From: Demequina globuliformis
GTDB lineage: Bacteria; Actinomycetota; Actinomycetes; Actinomycetales; Demequinaceae
Assembly: GCF_000975155.1 (NCBI RefSeq)
Contig: NZ_BBRG01000001.1
Coordinates: 913,999-977,998 of the forward strand
DNA: 64,000 bases
Reading direction: 5' to 3'
Shown: in pieces, positions 53,798 through 62,527 of the stretch
How the letters are laid out: every line of letters starts with the position of its first letter
Position numbering within the stretch: the first letter of the stretch is position 1
Notes under the pieces: model-generated
The model's database searches: none
What the model was told of the DNA's origin: nothing
Seen by the model: the letters and a program-made list of their open reading frames with translations, nothing else
Made by a program: the position numbers and the translations under genes

Positions 53798-55249
53798 TTG
53801 GCGCGAATTGCCTATATTGCAGGAAACAACATCCTGGTCGACGCTCGTGTGCTGAAGTACATCGATTCGGCTGTGGGGGCAGGCCACGAGGTGCGGGGCT
53901 TTGGCTCGGACACCACTCAACCGGCGCGCGTAGAGCACTACAAAGGGGTGGAGCTCGATGTCCACGGGCGCGACTCAGACGTATCCCCGCGGATTCCCCG
54001 GTGGGACGAGGCTCCGCACCGGGTCGTGCTGCGGTGGCGCTACACCTACCCGTGGCAGTTGGAGACCGCTTCGACGCAATTGCACAGTTGGCAACGACGG
54101 GCTCGCCGTGCCAGAGGTATTCAGAAGGTGGTGCGGACCGCCCACGTGCGCCTAGCAGGCGCATGGGTACGAGTCGCGGGCTCGTGGTCAAAGCCATGGC
54201 TGCGTGCAGACAATGCCGGCGTCGATGACCCCAGCCTCAAGATGGCCGAGGTGATGCCCTTCATCGATTCGCCTGATTTCGACGGCGAGGATGAGTTCAC
54301 CGTCTACGACGGAGCTGAGTCGTATTTGGGGCCCCGCATCGATGCCTTCGAGCCAGACATCATCCACGCCCACGACGTCCACCTCCTGGGCATCGCGGTT
54401 CGCGCGGCGAAACGCGCGCGCGCACGTGGACGCCGCGTCACGCTCATCTACGACGCTCATGAGTACGTGAAGGGGCAGACTCACCTGCCCCCCCGCTACC
54501 GGGCCGGGCTGATCGCAATGGAGAACGCCCTGATGGGGGACGTTGATGAGGTCATCACGGTGTCTGATCGCCTTGCCGACTACCTCATAGCAGATTTCAA
54601 ATTGTCACGACGACCACGCGTCGTGATGAACGTCACTGAGCCAGAGCCGCCGCCATCAGACTTGGGGACCGTGCGCGAGAAACTCGAGATCGGTGACGCA
54701 CCGCTCATGGCCTACTCAGGAAATGTCAATCTCATGCGAGGCCTAGATACGGCTATTGCGGCACTTCCCGCCCTGCCAGGCACCCATCTCGTTGTCCTCA
54801 CGCAGGCGAACAACAGGACGATGCCGCGGTACATGACGTTGGCGCGAGAGCTCGGTGTGGACGATCGCGTGCACCAACTACCATTCGTAAATGCACGACA
54901 CGTGAGCCCTTTCTTGCATGACGCCACGATCGGAATCAGTCCACTTCAACGCACTCCAAACCACGACGTGGCCATCACCAACAAGTTCTGTGAGTACATC
55001 CACGCGCGTCTACCGATCTTAACGAGCGACACACCCGCACAAGCCGACCTCGTGCGTCGTTACGACATCGGGGCAGTCCATGTCGCTGGGGACAGTGAGT
55101 CATTCGCGACCCAAGCCGCAGAGCTCATGCGTCGCGCGCACGAGGTGCGGCAACGTTTGGACAATGACCGAGAACTCAATGAGACTTTCACCTGGCACCG
55201 CCAGGCTCAGGAGTTCCTGGAGCTCTACGAGGAAGTGGCCGCCAGGTGA
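53798..55249 (+). CDS. GT4-like glycosyltransferase
   Basis: A 483-residue protein with two Rossmann-like halves. The N-terminal part starts ARIAYIAGNNILVDARVLKY and includes PDIIHAHDVHLLGIAV. The C-terminal GT-B domain has AYSGNVNLMRGLDTAI and a nucleotide-sugar site near FCEYIHARLPILTSD. An unusual internal Arg/Trp-rich stretch spans about 75-135. The start is a TTG with AGGGGG upstream. It is divergent from the UDP-diacetamido-glucuronate genes and may use their product. Confidence 0.85.
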   Translation: MARIAYIAGNNILVDARVLKYIDSAVGAGHEVRGFGSDTTQPARVEHYKGVELDVHGRDSDVSPRIPRWDEAPHRVVLRWRYTYPWQLETASTQLHSWQRRARRARGIQKVVRTAHVRLAGAWVRVAGSWSKPWLRADNAGVDDPSLKMAEVMPFIDSPDFDGEDEFTVYDGAESYLGPRIDAFEPDIIHAHDVHLLGIAVRAAKRARARGRRVTLIYDAHEYVKGQTHLPPRYRAGLIAMENALMGDVDEVITVSDRLADYLIADFKLSRRPRVVMNVTEPEPPPSDLGTVREKLEIGDAPLMAYSGNVNLMRGLDTAIAALPALPGTHLVVLTQANNRTMPRYMTLARELGVDDRVHQLPFVNARHVSPFLHDATIGISPLQRTPNHDVAITNKFCEYIHARLPILTSDTPAQADLVRRYDIGAVHVAGDSESFATQAAELMRRAHEVRQRLDNDRELNETFTWHRQAQEFLELYEEVAAR

Positions 55250-55388
55250 CGCGCGTTCGCGGCGAGCAGTTTCGCCTGGGTCGGCATTAGACCCTTATCG
55301 GTCGCGTACGAAGAGAAGTTAAGCGGGACTAAGCCCAAAGGTAAGGACAATATTGCGCTGAAGATTGTTGCCGCCGCCGAAAGCTGGT

Positions 55389-56015
55389 CTACAGACCGCT
55401 GCTATTGAGCGGGTGCTGTCCCTGTGACAGGGCGATGAGGTCCGTCGTGGTCTCGCCGAACGTGCACTGCATGAGTTCGGCTGCGGTGGGGTTGTCTGCG
55501 GCGTCGGGCATCCGCATCGCGAGCAACGTGGTGGTGAGCATGCCACGAGCGAAGAACGCGCTGGCTTCCTCGGGCGACAACCCGGCCTCGGCCCGCACAA
55601 TCTCGTAGGTATCCAGAAAGCACGACCGCGCCAACGGCCCAAAGGACTCGTCGTGGCCAAGCGAGAACAGGTGCAGCAACGTGAGCAAAATGCCGCGATC
55701 AGCCACCAACTCCGTGTACGCCACCGCCAACTTAAGCGTCTTGTCGTGAGTGTCGTCGCCCTCGTCGAAGGTCGCAATCGCGCCTCGGAAAGCCTCGCTC
55801 ACCTTGGCGGCAGCGCGCTGAGCCGACGCTCGGAACAGTTTTTCCTTGCCGCCGAACATCCGCACCACGTAGGCCTGCGATACCCCTGCCTGCTGTGCGA
55901 TGGCGTCCGTCGTGCCACCCGCATAGCCGCGCTCGCCAAACACGACAGAGGCGGCCGCAAGGATCTGTTCACGGCGGTCCGCTGAGGCGAGACGTTGGCC
56001 TTCTTCTGGCGACAT
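55389..56015 (-). CDS. TetR-family repressor of the adjacent efflux gene
   Basis: A 208-residue TetR protein. The HTH at about 15-60 includes TTDAIAQQAGVSQAYVVRMF. The C-terminal domain has no recognised ligand. It is divergent from an MFS drug exporter, with two matched palindromes in between, and so very probably represses both genes until a toxic substrate binds. Confidence 0.9.
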   Translation of the reverse strand: MSPEEGQRLASADRREQILAAASVVFGERGYAGGTTDAIAQQAGVSQAYVVRMFGGKEKLFRASAQRAAAKVSEAFRGAIATFDEGDDTHDKTLKLAVAYTELVADRGILLTLLHLFSLGHDESFGPLARSCFLDTYEIVRAEAGLSPEEASAFFARGMLTTTLLAMRMPDAADNPTAAELMQCTFGETTTDLIALSQGQHPLNSSGL

Positions 56016-56023
56016 GTTGACAT

Positions 56024-56039
56024 GTTATCAACCGATAAC
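56024..56039. promoter_or_regulatory. TetR operator 1
   Basis: GTTATC-AACC-GATAAC is a perfect inverted repeat. It shares the pattern GTWATC-N4-GATWAC with operator 2. It lies between a TTGACA hexamer (56017-56022) and TTAATC (56040-56045), inside the likely rightward promoter of the MFS gene. Confidence 0.75.
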
Positions 56040-56057
56040 TTAATCTCTCGTCTTGTA

Positions 56058-56073
56058 GTAATCAGTTGATTAC
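56058..56073. promoter_or_regulatory. TetR operator 2
   Basis: GTAATC-AGTT-GATTAC is a perfect inverted repeat matching operator 1 in length and outer bases, 34 bp downstream of it. It ends 16 bases before the MFS start codon, so a bound repressor would also block early elongation. Confidence 0.75.
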
Positions 56074-56089
56074 ATCAAGAGAGGAAACC

Positions 56090-57571
56090 ATGTCCCCCAC
56101 CCGCCGCGCGCCGCTCCCGCTGGTGATCATCGCCGCCTCCTTACCCATGTTCATGGCCATGCTCGACAACCTCGTCGTCACGAATGCGCTGCCCGCACTC
56201 GCCCAAGACCTCGACGCGTCGATCGAGCAGCTGCAGTGGTTCATCAACGCGTACTCGCTCAGCTTCGCCTCATTCATCCTGATGGCCGTCGCGCTGGGCG
56301 ACCGAATGGGACGCCGACGCATCTTCACCGCTGGCATCGCCCTGTTCACGCTGGCCTCGATTGCGTGCGCGCTCGCCGGCTCCCCCACTGAACTGATCAT
56401 CGCCCGCGCCGTGCAAGGCGCCGGCGCCGCGGCCCTGCTTCCCCTCTCGCTCGCGATCCTCGCCTCCAACGTGACGCCGCGCCAACGTCCCCTCGCGATC
56501 GGGGTGTGGGGCGGAATCTCAGGGCTGGGCGTGGCGCTCGGCCCCGTCATCGGCGGAGCCGTCGTGGAGGGGATGACCTGGCACGCGATCTTCTGGCTCA
56601 ACGTGCCAGTCGGCATCATCGCCATCCCCCTGGTGCGCTACGCCCTCGCGGAGTCGCGCGGTGAGCGGGCCCCACTGGACGTCCCCGGCCTGCTGCTTGG
56701 CATGAGCGGAGTGTTCGCGCTCGTCTTCGGCATCATCCGCGGCAATGAGGCGGGTTGGACCAGTCCGCAGGTCCTGGCAGGGCTCGTGGGCGGCACCGTG
56801 CTCACGGCGACCTTTATCGCCTGGGAGAGGCGGGCATCGGCCCCGTTGCTCCCGCTCGGACTTTTCCGGGACAGGTCGTTCTCCGTGGCAAACGCCGTAG
56901 GGCTGCTGTTCAGCCTGGGCATGTTCGGGTCCGTCTTTATCCTCATTCAGTACCTGCAGGTGGTGCAGGGCCACTCCCCGCTTGAGGCAGGCGTGATGAC
57001 CATGCCGTGGACCATGGCGCCACTCATCGTTGCGCCCATCACGGGATTCATCACACCGCGCGTGGGCACGAGGACACCCATCGTGGCCGGGCTGGCGTCC
57101 CAGGCGGTCGGGCTCGCGTGGATCGCGACAGTGATGGACGTCAGCACGCCGTACGTGCAGTTCGTACCGGCATTCATCCTGTGTGGGGTAGGCATGGGGC
57201 TCGTGTTCGCCCCCTCGGCAACCGCCGTCCTCGCGCACATGCGGGAGGTCGACCACGCCAAGGCGTCCGGCACCAACTCGACGGTTCGCGAAATTGGGGT
57301 CGCGCTCGGCATCGCGATCCTGACCGCCGTCTTCACCGGGACAGGCGGCGACTTCACACCGACTGGATACACCGATTCCGCCGTGATCGCCGTGTACGTG
57401 GGCGCCGCAATACTCGCGCTCACGACCGCGATCGGGACAATGCTGCCGCCCCTGCGCGCACGGGGTGAAGCGGGCCTCTCCACTGGGCCGGGCGCTGGCG
57501 CGAAGGAGTCGGGCGCTGGCGCTCAGGAACAGCCGGGCGTTCCGACGCACGTGCCGGCCATGCGCTCCTAG
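56090..57571 (+). CDS. MFS efflux transporter (DHA2, EmrB/QacA type)
   Basis: A 493-residue proton-driven exporter with about 14 membrane helices. Motif-like MLDNLVVTNALPAL in helix 1 and GDRMGRRRIFTAGIALF after helix 2 identify the DHA2 drug:H+ antiporter family. GAGG precedes the ATG. It is controlled by the divergent TetR gene. Its TAG shares four bases (CTAG) with the stop of the convergent aminotransferase. Confidence 0.93.
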   Translation: MSPTRRAPLPLVIIAASLPMFMAMLDNLVVTNALPALAQDLDASIEQLQWFINAYSLSFASFILMAVALGDRMGRRRIFTAGIALFTLASIACALAGSPTELIIARAVQGAGAAALLPLSLAILASNVTPRQRPLAIGVWGGISGLGVALGPVIGGAVVEGMTWHAIFWLNVPVGIIAIPLVRYALAESRGERAPLDVPGLLLGMSGVFALVFGIIRGNEAGWTSPQVLAGLVGGTVLTATFIAWERRASAPLLPLGLFRDRSFSVANAVGLLFSLGMFGSVFILIQYLQVVQGHSPLEAGVMTMPWTMAPLIVAPITGFITPRVGTRTPIVAGLASQAVGLAWIATVMDVSTPYVQFVPAFILCGVGMGLVFAPSATAVLAHMREVDHAKASGTNSTVREIGVALGIAILTAVFTGTGGDFTPTGYTDSAVIAVYVGAAILALTTAIGTMLPPLRARGEAGLSTGPGAGAKESGAGAQEQPGVPTHVPAMRS

Positions 57572-58602
57572 GCGGCGGCGACGACGGGCCGGAGCGCCGT
57601 GGCCGCACGTTGGACATCGACCTCATCGTTGTACACATGAAAACTCAGCCTCACGCGGCCGGCGCGTTCCGAGGCCCGGACTCCCGCTGCACGGAGCCTG
57701 TCGGCCTCCGCGGCAAGCGTCACGATCGCGGACCCGGTCGGCGCCAGGCCCACTTCTTCACAGAACGCATCCGCGAGTCCAACGCAGTGATCGTGAACCT
57801 GCCGACTGTCCTGCCGCGCGTGAAACTCAAGCGCCAGCGCCCCCGCCTCACACAACTGCCACGGCGGGGAACTATCGAAACGGCGCGCGCCGTGGCTGAG
57901 GCCAAGGGGCGCGTAGAGGTTCTCCCACGGCGAGTCAGATCCGTACCAGGAGGCGTACACGGGGCGTAGCCAGGTCGCGTCCGGGTGGATCGCGGCCAGC
58001 GCAAGCCCCCGGGGCGCATTGAGCCACTTGTAGGCGGACACCACCACGACATCGAACCGCTCAGCATCGACCGGCAGCCACGGCGTGGCTTGCGTGGCGT
58101 CCACCACCGTCCGTGCCCCGGCCCTTCGTGACGCCTCGTGCAGCGCCTCGAGGTCAATGAGGCGCCCGTCACGCGACTGCACTGCGGACACCGCCACGAG
58201 GTCCACGGCAGGCGTGATGGCGTCCACGAGCGCCTCGAGCGGAAGGGACCGCACTCGCAGGCGAGGGTCCGCGAGGAATGGCCTCACCAACGACCCGAAG
58301 TCCCCGTCGGCCACCAACACCCGGGCACCCTCGGGCAAGGACGCGGCCACCATGCCGACCACCTGCGACGTCGAACCCGCGAGCGCAACGCTCGTACTGG
58401 GCACCCCGACGAGCGCACCGAAAGCCGCCCTCAACCGCTCCACCGCGGCATCGGCCTGCTCGGGTGCGAAGGCGCCGGTCTCCCAGGTTCCGGCCGCTCG
58501 CCGCAGGGCGCGTGCCGTCTCCCACGAGGGCAGCCCATAGCTCGCGGTGTCGAGGTACCCGCGGCTGTGCGCAAAGGCTGCGGGCGTACGTGGCGTGCTC
58601 AT
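57568..58602 (-). CDS. Class V PLP aminotransferase
   Basis: A 344-residue aminotransferase/cysteine-desulfurase-fold protein. The PLP lysine lies in VVSAYKWLNAPRG, preceded by VVDATQATPWLPVDA; ALAGSTSQVVGMVAA is the phosphate-binding region. It lacks a clear cysteine-desulfurase active-site Cys loop, so an isopenicillin-epimerase-like or kynureninase-like role is more likely than sulfur transfer. GAAGG precedes the ATG. It is divergent from a LysR-type regulator. Confidence 0.85.
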   Translation of the reverse strand: MSTPRTPAAFAHSRGYLDTASYGLPSWETARALRRAAGTWETGAFAPEQADAAVERLRAAFGALVGVPSTSVALAGSTSQVVGMVAASLPEGARVLVADGDFGSLVRPFLADPRLRVRSLPLEALVDAITPAVDLVAVSAVQSRDGRLIDLEALHEASRRAGARTVVDATQATPWLPVDAERFDVVVVSAYKWLNAPRGLALAAIHPDATWLRPVYASWYGSDSPWENLYAPLGLSHGARRFDSSPPWQLCEAGALALEFHARQDSRQVHDHCVGLADAFCEEVGLAPTGSAIVTLAAEADRLRAAGVRASERAGRVRLSFHVYNDEVDVQRAATALRPVVAAA

Positions 58603-58680
58603 GCCTTCATGGTGCGCGACGCACAAGACTGCGACAAGATGGTGTCATTATGGTCCTCACCACGAAATGATCGAGGTCTC

Positions 58681-59592
58681 ATGATTGACGCAGAGCGGCT
58701 GTTGATCCTGCGCGAGGTCGCGCGCCATGGATCCAAGGCCGGGGCAGCGCGCGCGCTGTCGCTGTCCGAGCCGACCGTGGCGCACCACCTCGCCTCGCTC
58801 GAACGCCAAGCACGCGTGCCGCTGACGGCACGCGTGGGGCGCGTCACGCGCCTCACCTCCGCAGGCGAGGCACTCCTTGAACACGCCGACGCCATCGCCG
58901 CGTCGCTCGCCAGCGCCGAGCGCGCCATCTCCCAGCACGCTGACCTGTCCAGCGGCCGCCTGCGCATCGCGGCATTCACGTCTTACTGCGCGGTCGCACT
59001 CCCCAGCCCCCTCGCACAGTTTGCACGCCGGTACCCAGGCGTCGAGGTGGGGCTCGTGGAGACGGAGACGGACGATGCACTCGCGCTCCTTGCCGCCGGC
59101 GAGGTGGACGTCGTGATTGGCTTCGCCGACGACGTCACCCCCGCACCCCGCGACATTCCGGTGCGCATGCTCGAATCCGACGAGTACCTCGCCGTGATGC
59201 CCGCGACCCATCCCGCCGCTCGCCGTGAAACGGTCGACGTCGCCGCGCTCGCGCATGACACCTGGATATCCGGCTGCCAGCGCTGTCGCGCACACGTGCA
59301 CGCACTTGCAGACTCCGGTGGTTTCACCCCGCGCGTGGCCTTCCAGACCGAGGACTACGTGACCGTGCAACGCCTCGTAGCCGAAGGCTTGGGAGTGGCA
59401 CTCCTGCCACGCATGGCGCTGGCGGCGAGCCCCGAGGTCGCTGGCATCGTCACCGCGCCCACCTCGCCCACCTCGTACCGCGAGGTATTCCTCGCGACCC
59501 CGCTGGAGGCGTCCGCGGCCGCCCGCACGTTCGTGGGGCTCTTGGCGCCACTGCGCGAGCCGGCAGCCTCGGAGGCGACCACCCGGGCGTGA
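58681..59592 (+). CDS. LysR-type transcriptional regulator
   Basis: A 303-residue regulator. The N-terminal HTH has LREVARHGSKAGAARALSLS followed by EPTVAHHLASLERQARVPL, and a two-lobed effector-binding domain follows from about residue 90. GAGG precedes the ATG. It is divergent from the class V aminotransferase, the most likely target, with its operator in the 78 bases between them. Confidence 0.9.
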   Translation: MIDAERLLILREVARHGSKAGAARALSLSEPTVAHHLASLERQARVPLTARVGRVTRLTSAGEALLEHADAIAASLASAERAISQHADLSSGRLRIAAFTSYCAVALPSPLAQFARRYPGVEVGLVETETDDALALLAAGEVDVVIGFADDVTPAPRDIPVRMLESDEYLAVMPATHPAARRETVDVAALAHDTWISGCQRCRAHVHALADSGGFTPRVAFQTEDYVTVQRLVAEGLGVALLPRMALAASPEVAGIVTAPTSPTSYREVFLATPLEASAAARTFVGLLAPLREPAASEATTRA

Positions 59593-59726
59593 CGTGCGCG
59601 CTGGCACACACGAGAACTAGGCGCAGCGGAGAGCAACCCCGCGCAGCGGCGGAACTGTGAGCAACGACGGAACCCTGCGCACCGCGTAGCCCTGCCCAGC
59701 GAGCGGCAAACCGGGGTAGCCGAGCG

Positions 59727-60212
59727 CTACACGAGCGCGCCAGCCTCCCGCTGCAGCAGCGCCCGCTTGACGCCGACGCCCCACGCAAAGCCGGTCAGTG
59801 CCCCTGACGCTCCCGTCACGCGGTGGCACGGCACAAACAGCGCGACCGGGTTGGCTCCACAAGCGGCCCCCACTGCGCGGCTCGCGCCAGGAGATCCCAG
59901 CTGGGCCGCTAGTTCACCGTACGTGCGGCGCTGGCCCGATGGGATCTGGCGCAGCGCCTCCCACACTCGCGCCCGGAACGCCGTGCCTTGCGTGGCCACC
60001 GGTACCCCCAGAACCGCCGCGTGCTGGCCTGCGTAGAACCGCATGACGGCGTCGGCAGCCTGTACGGTGCCGGCGCTGCCAGGCTCGCCCACGCGCGACC
60101 TGCCCGCGAGCGCGGCCACATCCGCAGTCCAGCCAGCGGCGATGACCGCGCCGTCCTCCTCGACTACTGCGAACGGGCCGTCTGGCGTGTCGAGTACTTC
60201 ATAGGTCCGCAT
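59727..60212 (-). CDS. ogt: Methylated-DNA--protein-cysteine methyltransferase
   Basis: A 161-residue suicide enzyme removing O6-alkyl groups from guanine. The active-site motif PCHRV contains acceptor Cys129, and the helix-turn-helix includes YGELAAQLGSPGASRAVGAA. The catalytic domain is nearly the whole protein. Its start lies inside the end of the Ada-AlkA fusion gene (14-base overlap), so the two form an alkylation-repair operon. Confidence 0.94.
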   Translation of the reverse strand: MRTYEVLDTPDGPFAVVEEDGAVIAAGWTADVAALAGRSRVGEPGSAGTVQAADAVMRFYAGQHAAVLGVPVATQGTAFRARVWEALRQIPSGQRRTYGELAAQLGSPGASRAVGAACGANPVALFVPCHRVTGASGALTGFAWGVGVKRALLQREAGALV

Positions 60213-61686
60213 GGTGTCCTCCAGAGGTCGGTGACGCTGCGCGCCACAGGTGCATCATCAGGTAGCTGCGCCACGGCGCCGCTGACGCGGTGGCGGCAAC
60301 GAGGTCTCGAGGCGCGTCGGGCAGGCCCAGGGCCCTGGCCCCGGTCCGGACCGCGACGTCTCCTGTGAGCAGCACGTCGGTGGCTCCGAGCGCACGGAGG
60401 GTCACGTAGCCGGCGGTCCATGGGCCGATGCCACGGAGGCTTTCAAGGGCCGAGGCGGCATCCGCGACGGCAACCCCTGGGTCTAGGCGCACGGTGCCGT
60501 CGGCGAGCGCAGCGCACGCACCTACGAGGGCCGCCTGGCGCGCACGGGGGCCGGACAGCACGCCCGCTCCGGCATCGGCCACTGTTGCGGACGTGGGGAA
60601 GAGCCGGGTCACGCCGTCGACCGCGAGCGCCTCCGGGACACGATCCCCGACGGCGTCCACGAGGCGCTGCACGGCTATGCGGGCCGCAGCGACGGAGACC
60701 TGCTGGCCGAGGATCGCGCGCACGAGCATCTCGCCGCCGTCGACCGCGCCCGGAATGCGGATGCCCGGCACCGCCGCCACGCAGGCGCGCATGGCTGGCA
60801 GCGCCGCAAGCGCCTCATCGATCGCCACCGGGTCCGCGTCCAGGTCCATGAGCCGGCGCACGCGTGCCAGCAATTCGGGGAGGTCAGCGAGATCAGTGAG
60901 CCGCGCCGTGACGGCCACGTAGGCCCCGTCGGGGCGGAGGTCGACCGTCGCCGGCCCCCGAGCGAGCCGAAGACTCCTCGAGTAGCCGTGTGCACTCACC
61001 CGCTCCACGCCATCGATTGCACGCTGGCGCAGCCACGTCAGCACGCCGTCGCCGTCGAAAGGCTCGCGCGCCCTCAGCCGCACGGTGAGCGCGCCCGGTT
61101 CAGCCGTCCGCTCGCTGCGGCGTGCATGCGACCGCAGTTGCGTGGGGGTCGCACCGTAAATCTCCTTGCACGTGTCGTTGAATTGCCGCACAGACGCGAA
61201 CCCCGCGGCGTGCGCCACGTCGGTGGTCGGCATGAGAGTCGACACGAGCAGATGACGCGCCGTCTGGGCTCGCTGGGCCCGTGCCAGCGCGAGCGGTCCA
61301 GCGCCGAACTCGTCGACGAGGATGCGTCCCAATTGGCGAGATGAATAGCCCAGCCGCGCAGCCAACCCCGGCACACCCTCGCGGTCGACCAGGCCTGTCG
61401 AGATCAGTCTCATGGCCCTGGCCGCCACGTCCTGGCGGAGGTTCCACGCGGGACTGCCAGGCGTCGCCTCCGGCAGACACCGACGGCACGCCCGGTAGCC
61501 GGCCGCGTGCGCGGCTGCGGATGTCACAAAGAACGTGCAATTCCCCGGCTTGGGAGTCCTCGCGGGGCACGACGGGCGGCAATAGATACCCGTCGACCGC
61601 ACCGCCGTCACGAACTGCCCGTCAAACCGAGCGTCGCGCCCGCTCACCGCGGCGTAACGGGAAGCGAAGTCGGTTGGAGCGGTCAT
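60199..61686 (-). CDS. Ada-AraC-AlkA fusion: methyl-sensing regulator and 3-methyladenine glycosylase
   Basis: A 495-residue three-part protein. The Ada-type zinc domain has Cys36, Cys40, Cys67 and Cys70 (YCRPSCPARTPKPGNC and ACRRC), where Cys36 accepts methyl groups from phosphotriesters. An AraC HTH follows (about 85-185). The AlkA glycosylase begins near 200, with helix-hairpin-helix LRGIGPWTAGY (417-427) and catalytic Asp443 in TGDVAVR. It can therefore sense methylation, activate genes and excise alkylated bases. ogt follows directly. The start ATG gives the family N terminus. Confidence 0.93.
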   Translation of the reverse strand: MTAPTDFASRYAAVSGRDARFDGQFVTAVRSTGIYCRPSCPARTPKPGNCTFFVTSAAAHAAGYRACRRCLPEATPGSPAWNLRQDVAARAMRLISTGLVDREGVPGLAARLGYSSRQLGRILVDEFGAGPLALARAQRAQTARHLLVSTLMPTTDVAHAAGFASVRQFNDTCKEIYGATPTQLRSHARRSERTAEPGALTVRLRAREPFDGDGVLTWLRQRAIDGVERVSAHGYSRSLRLARGPATVDLRPDGAYVAVTARLTDLADLPELLARVRRLMDLDADPVAIDEALAALPAMRACVAAVPGIRIPGAVDGGEMLVRAILGQQVSVAAARIAVQRLVDAVGDRVPEALAVDGVTRLFPTSATVADAGAGVLSGPRARQAALVGACAALADGTVRLDPGVAVADAASALESLRGIGPWTAGYVTLRALGATDVLLTGDVAVRTGARALGLPDAPRDLVAATASAAPWRSYLMMHLWRAASPTSGGHHADL

Positions 61687-61768
61687 CACACCAATATGCC
61701 CGCCAATCGCCATGGGTGCTAGCGGTTTTCGGACACGACAGTCGCGCGCCGCAGATCCCACAGGAGCA

Positions 61769-62527
61769 CTAGACGACGGAAACGTAACTGCGCAACGTGC
61801 GCGCCCATCGGTTGTGAGGGAGCTCGGGGTGTAGGGCCGCGAGCGACGTGCAGTACTTGGAGACCTTGGACGGGCGCACCCCGTGGTTCCACAGGGCGCG
61901 GTCCACCACGCCCGCACGCGATGCGGACTTGGTCTCCACGATCAGGTGCCTCGCGAAGGCCGCCTGGCGGCCCTGTGCATCAACCCCGGTGACGCCGGCG
62001 TCCACGGTGACCCGGGCATCGGCCGTCACCACGGTGGTGCGCCGGTATTCGGTGGTGAGCACCGCGGCTAGATCTGCCACGGCGATGCCGGGAAAGCCGG
62101 ACACGAAATTCATGGCTGCGGCAGGCAGCCGATCCGTGCGTCCCACCGGGGTGTTGAGAAACTCGCGGTGTTTGACCGTGTCTCCCGTGCGGGAGCGCAG
62201 CTTGACCTCGATCGCGGCCGTGCCCGTGTCCACGTAGGAACGGGTGCGGACCTTGTATCGCGCCGGGCGGCGGTGTGCGGCGGCCCGGTAGCTGTCCCAC
62301 GTGGGGGTGTCGTAGTACGTCGACGAGTAGCGGAACGCGCGCACGCCATCGATCTCGAGGGTCCGTGGCCGTTCGGGCAGCGTCGCCACCACGTTCGCCC
62401 AGGTCGCGGGGCTGATCAGGTACTTGCGGTCCACGCGTTGCTGGAGCGCGGCGGCCGCGTTGACCTCCTCGAGGGAGATGGGCGCGAGGTCGTCCGTCCA
62501 GGACACGGCAGTAGCGGCGTCGATCAT
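61769..62527 (-). CDS. VTC-domain protein
   Basis: A 252-residue protein of the VTC (polyphosphate polymerase) tunnel fold. Conserved basic and acidic residues appear in QRVDRKYL, YYDTPTWDSYRAAAHRRPAR, YKVRTRSYVD, AIEVKLRS, IVETKSAS and SKVSKYCTSL. In yeast the VTC domain makes polyphosphate from ATP; bacterial homologs are poorly studied. The gene is coupled by ATGA to a DUF4956 membrane gene, its usual partner. Confidence 0.9.
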   Translation of the reverse strand: MIDAATAVSWTDDLAPISLEEVNAAAALQQRVDRKYLISPATWANVVATLPERPRTLEIDGVRAFRYSSTYYDTPTWDSYRAAAHRRPARYKVRTRSYVDTGTAAIEVKLRSRTGDTVKHREFLNTPVGRTDRLPAAAMNFVSGFPGIAVADLAAVLTTEYRRTTVVTADARVTVDAGVTGVDAQGRQAAFARHLIVETKSASRAGVVDRALWNHGVRPSKVSKYCTSLAALHPELPHNRWARTLRSYVSVV

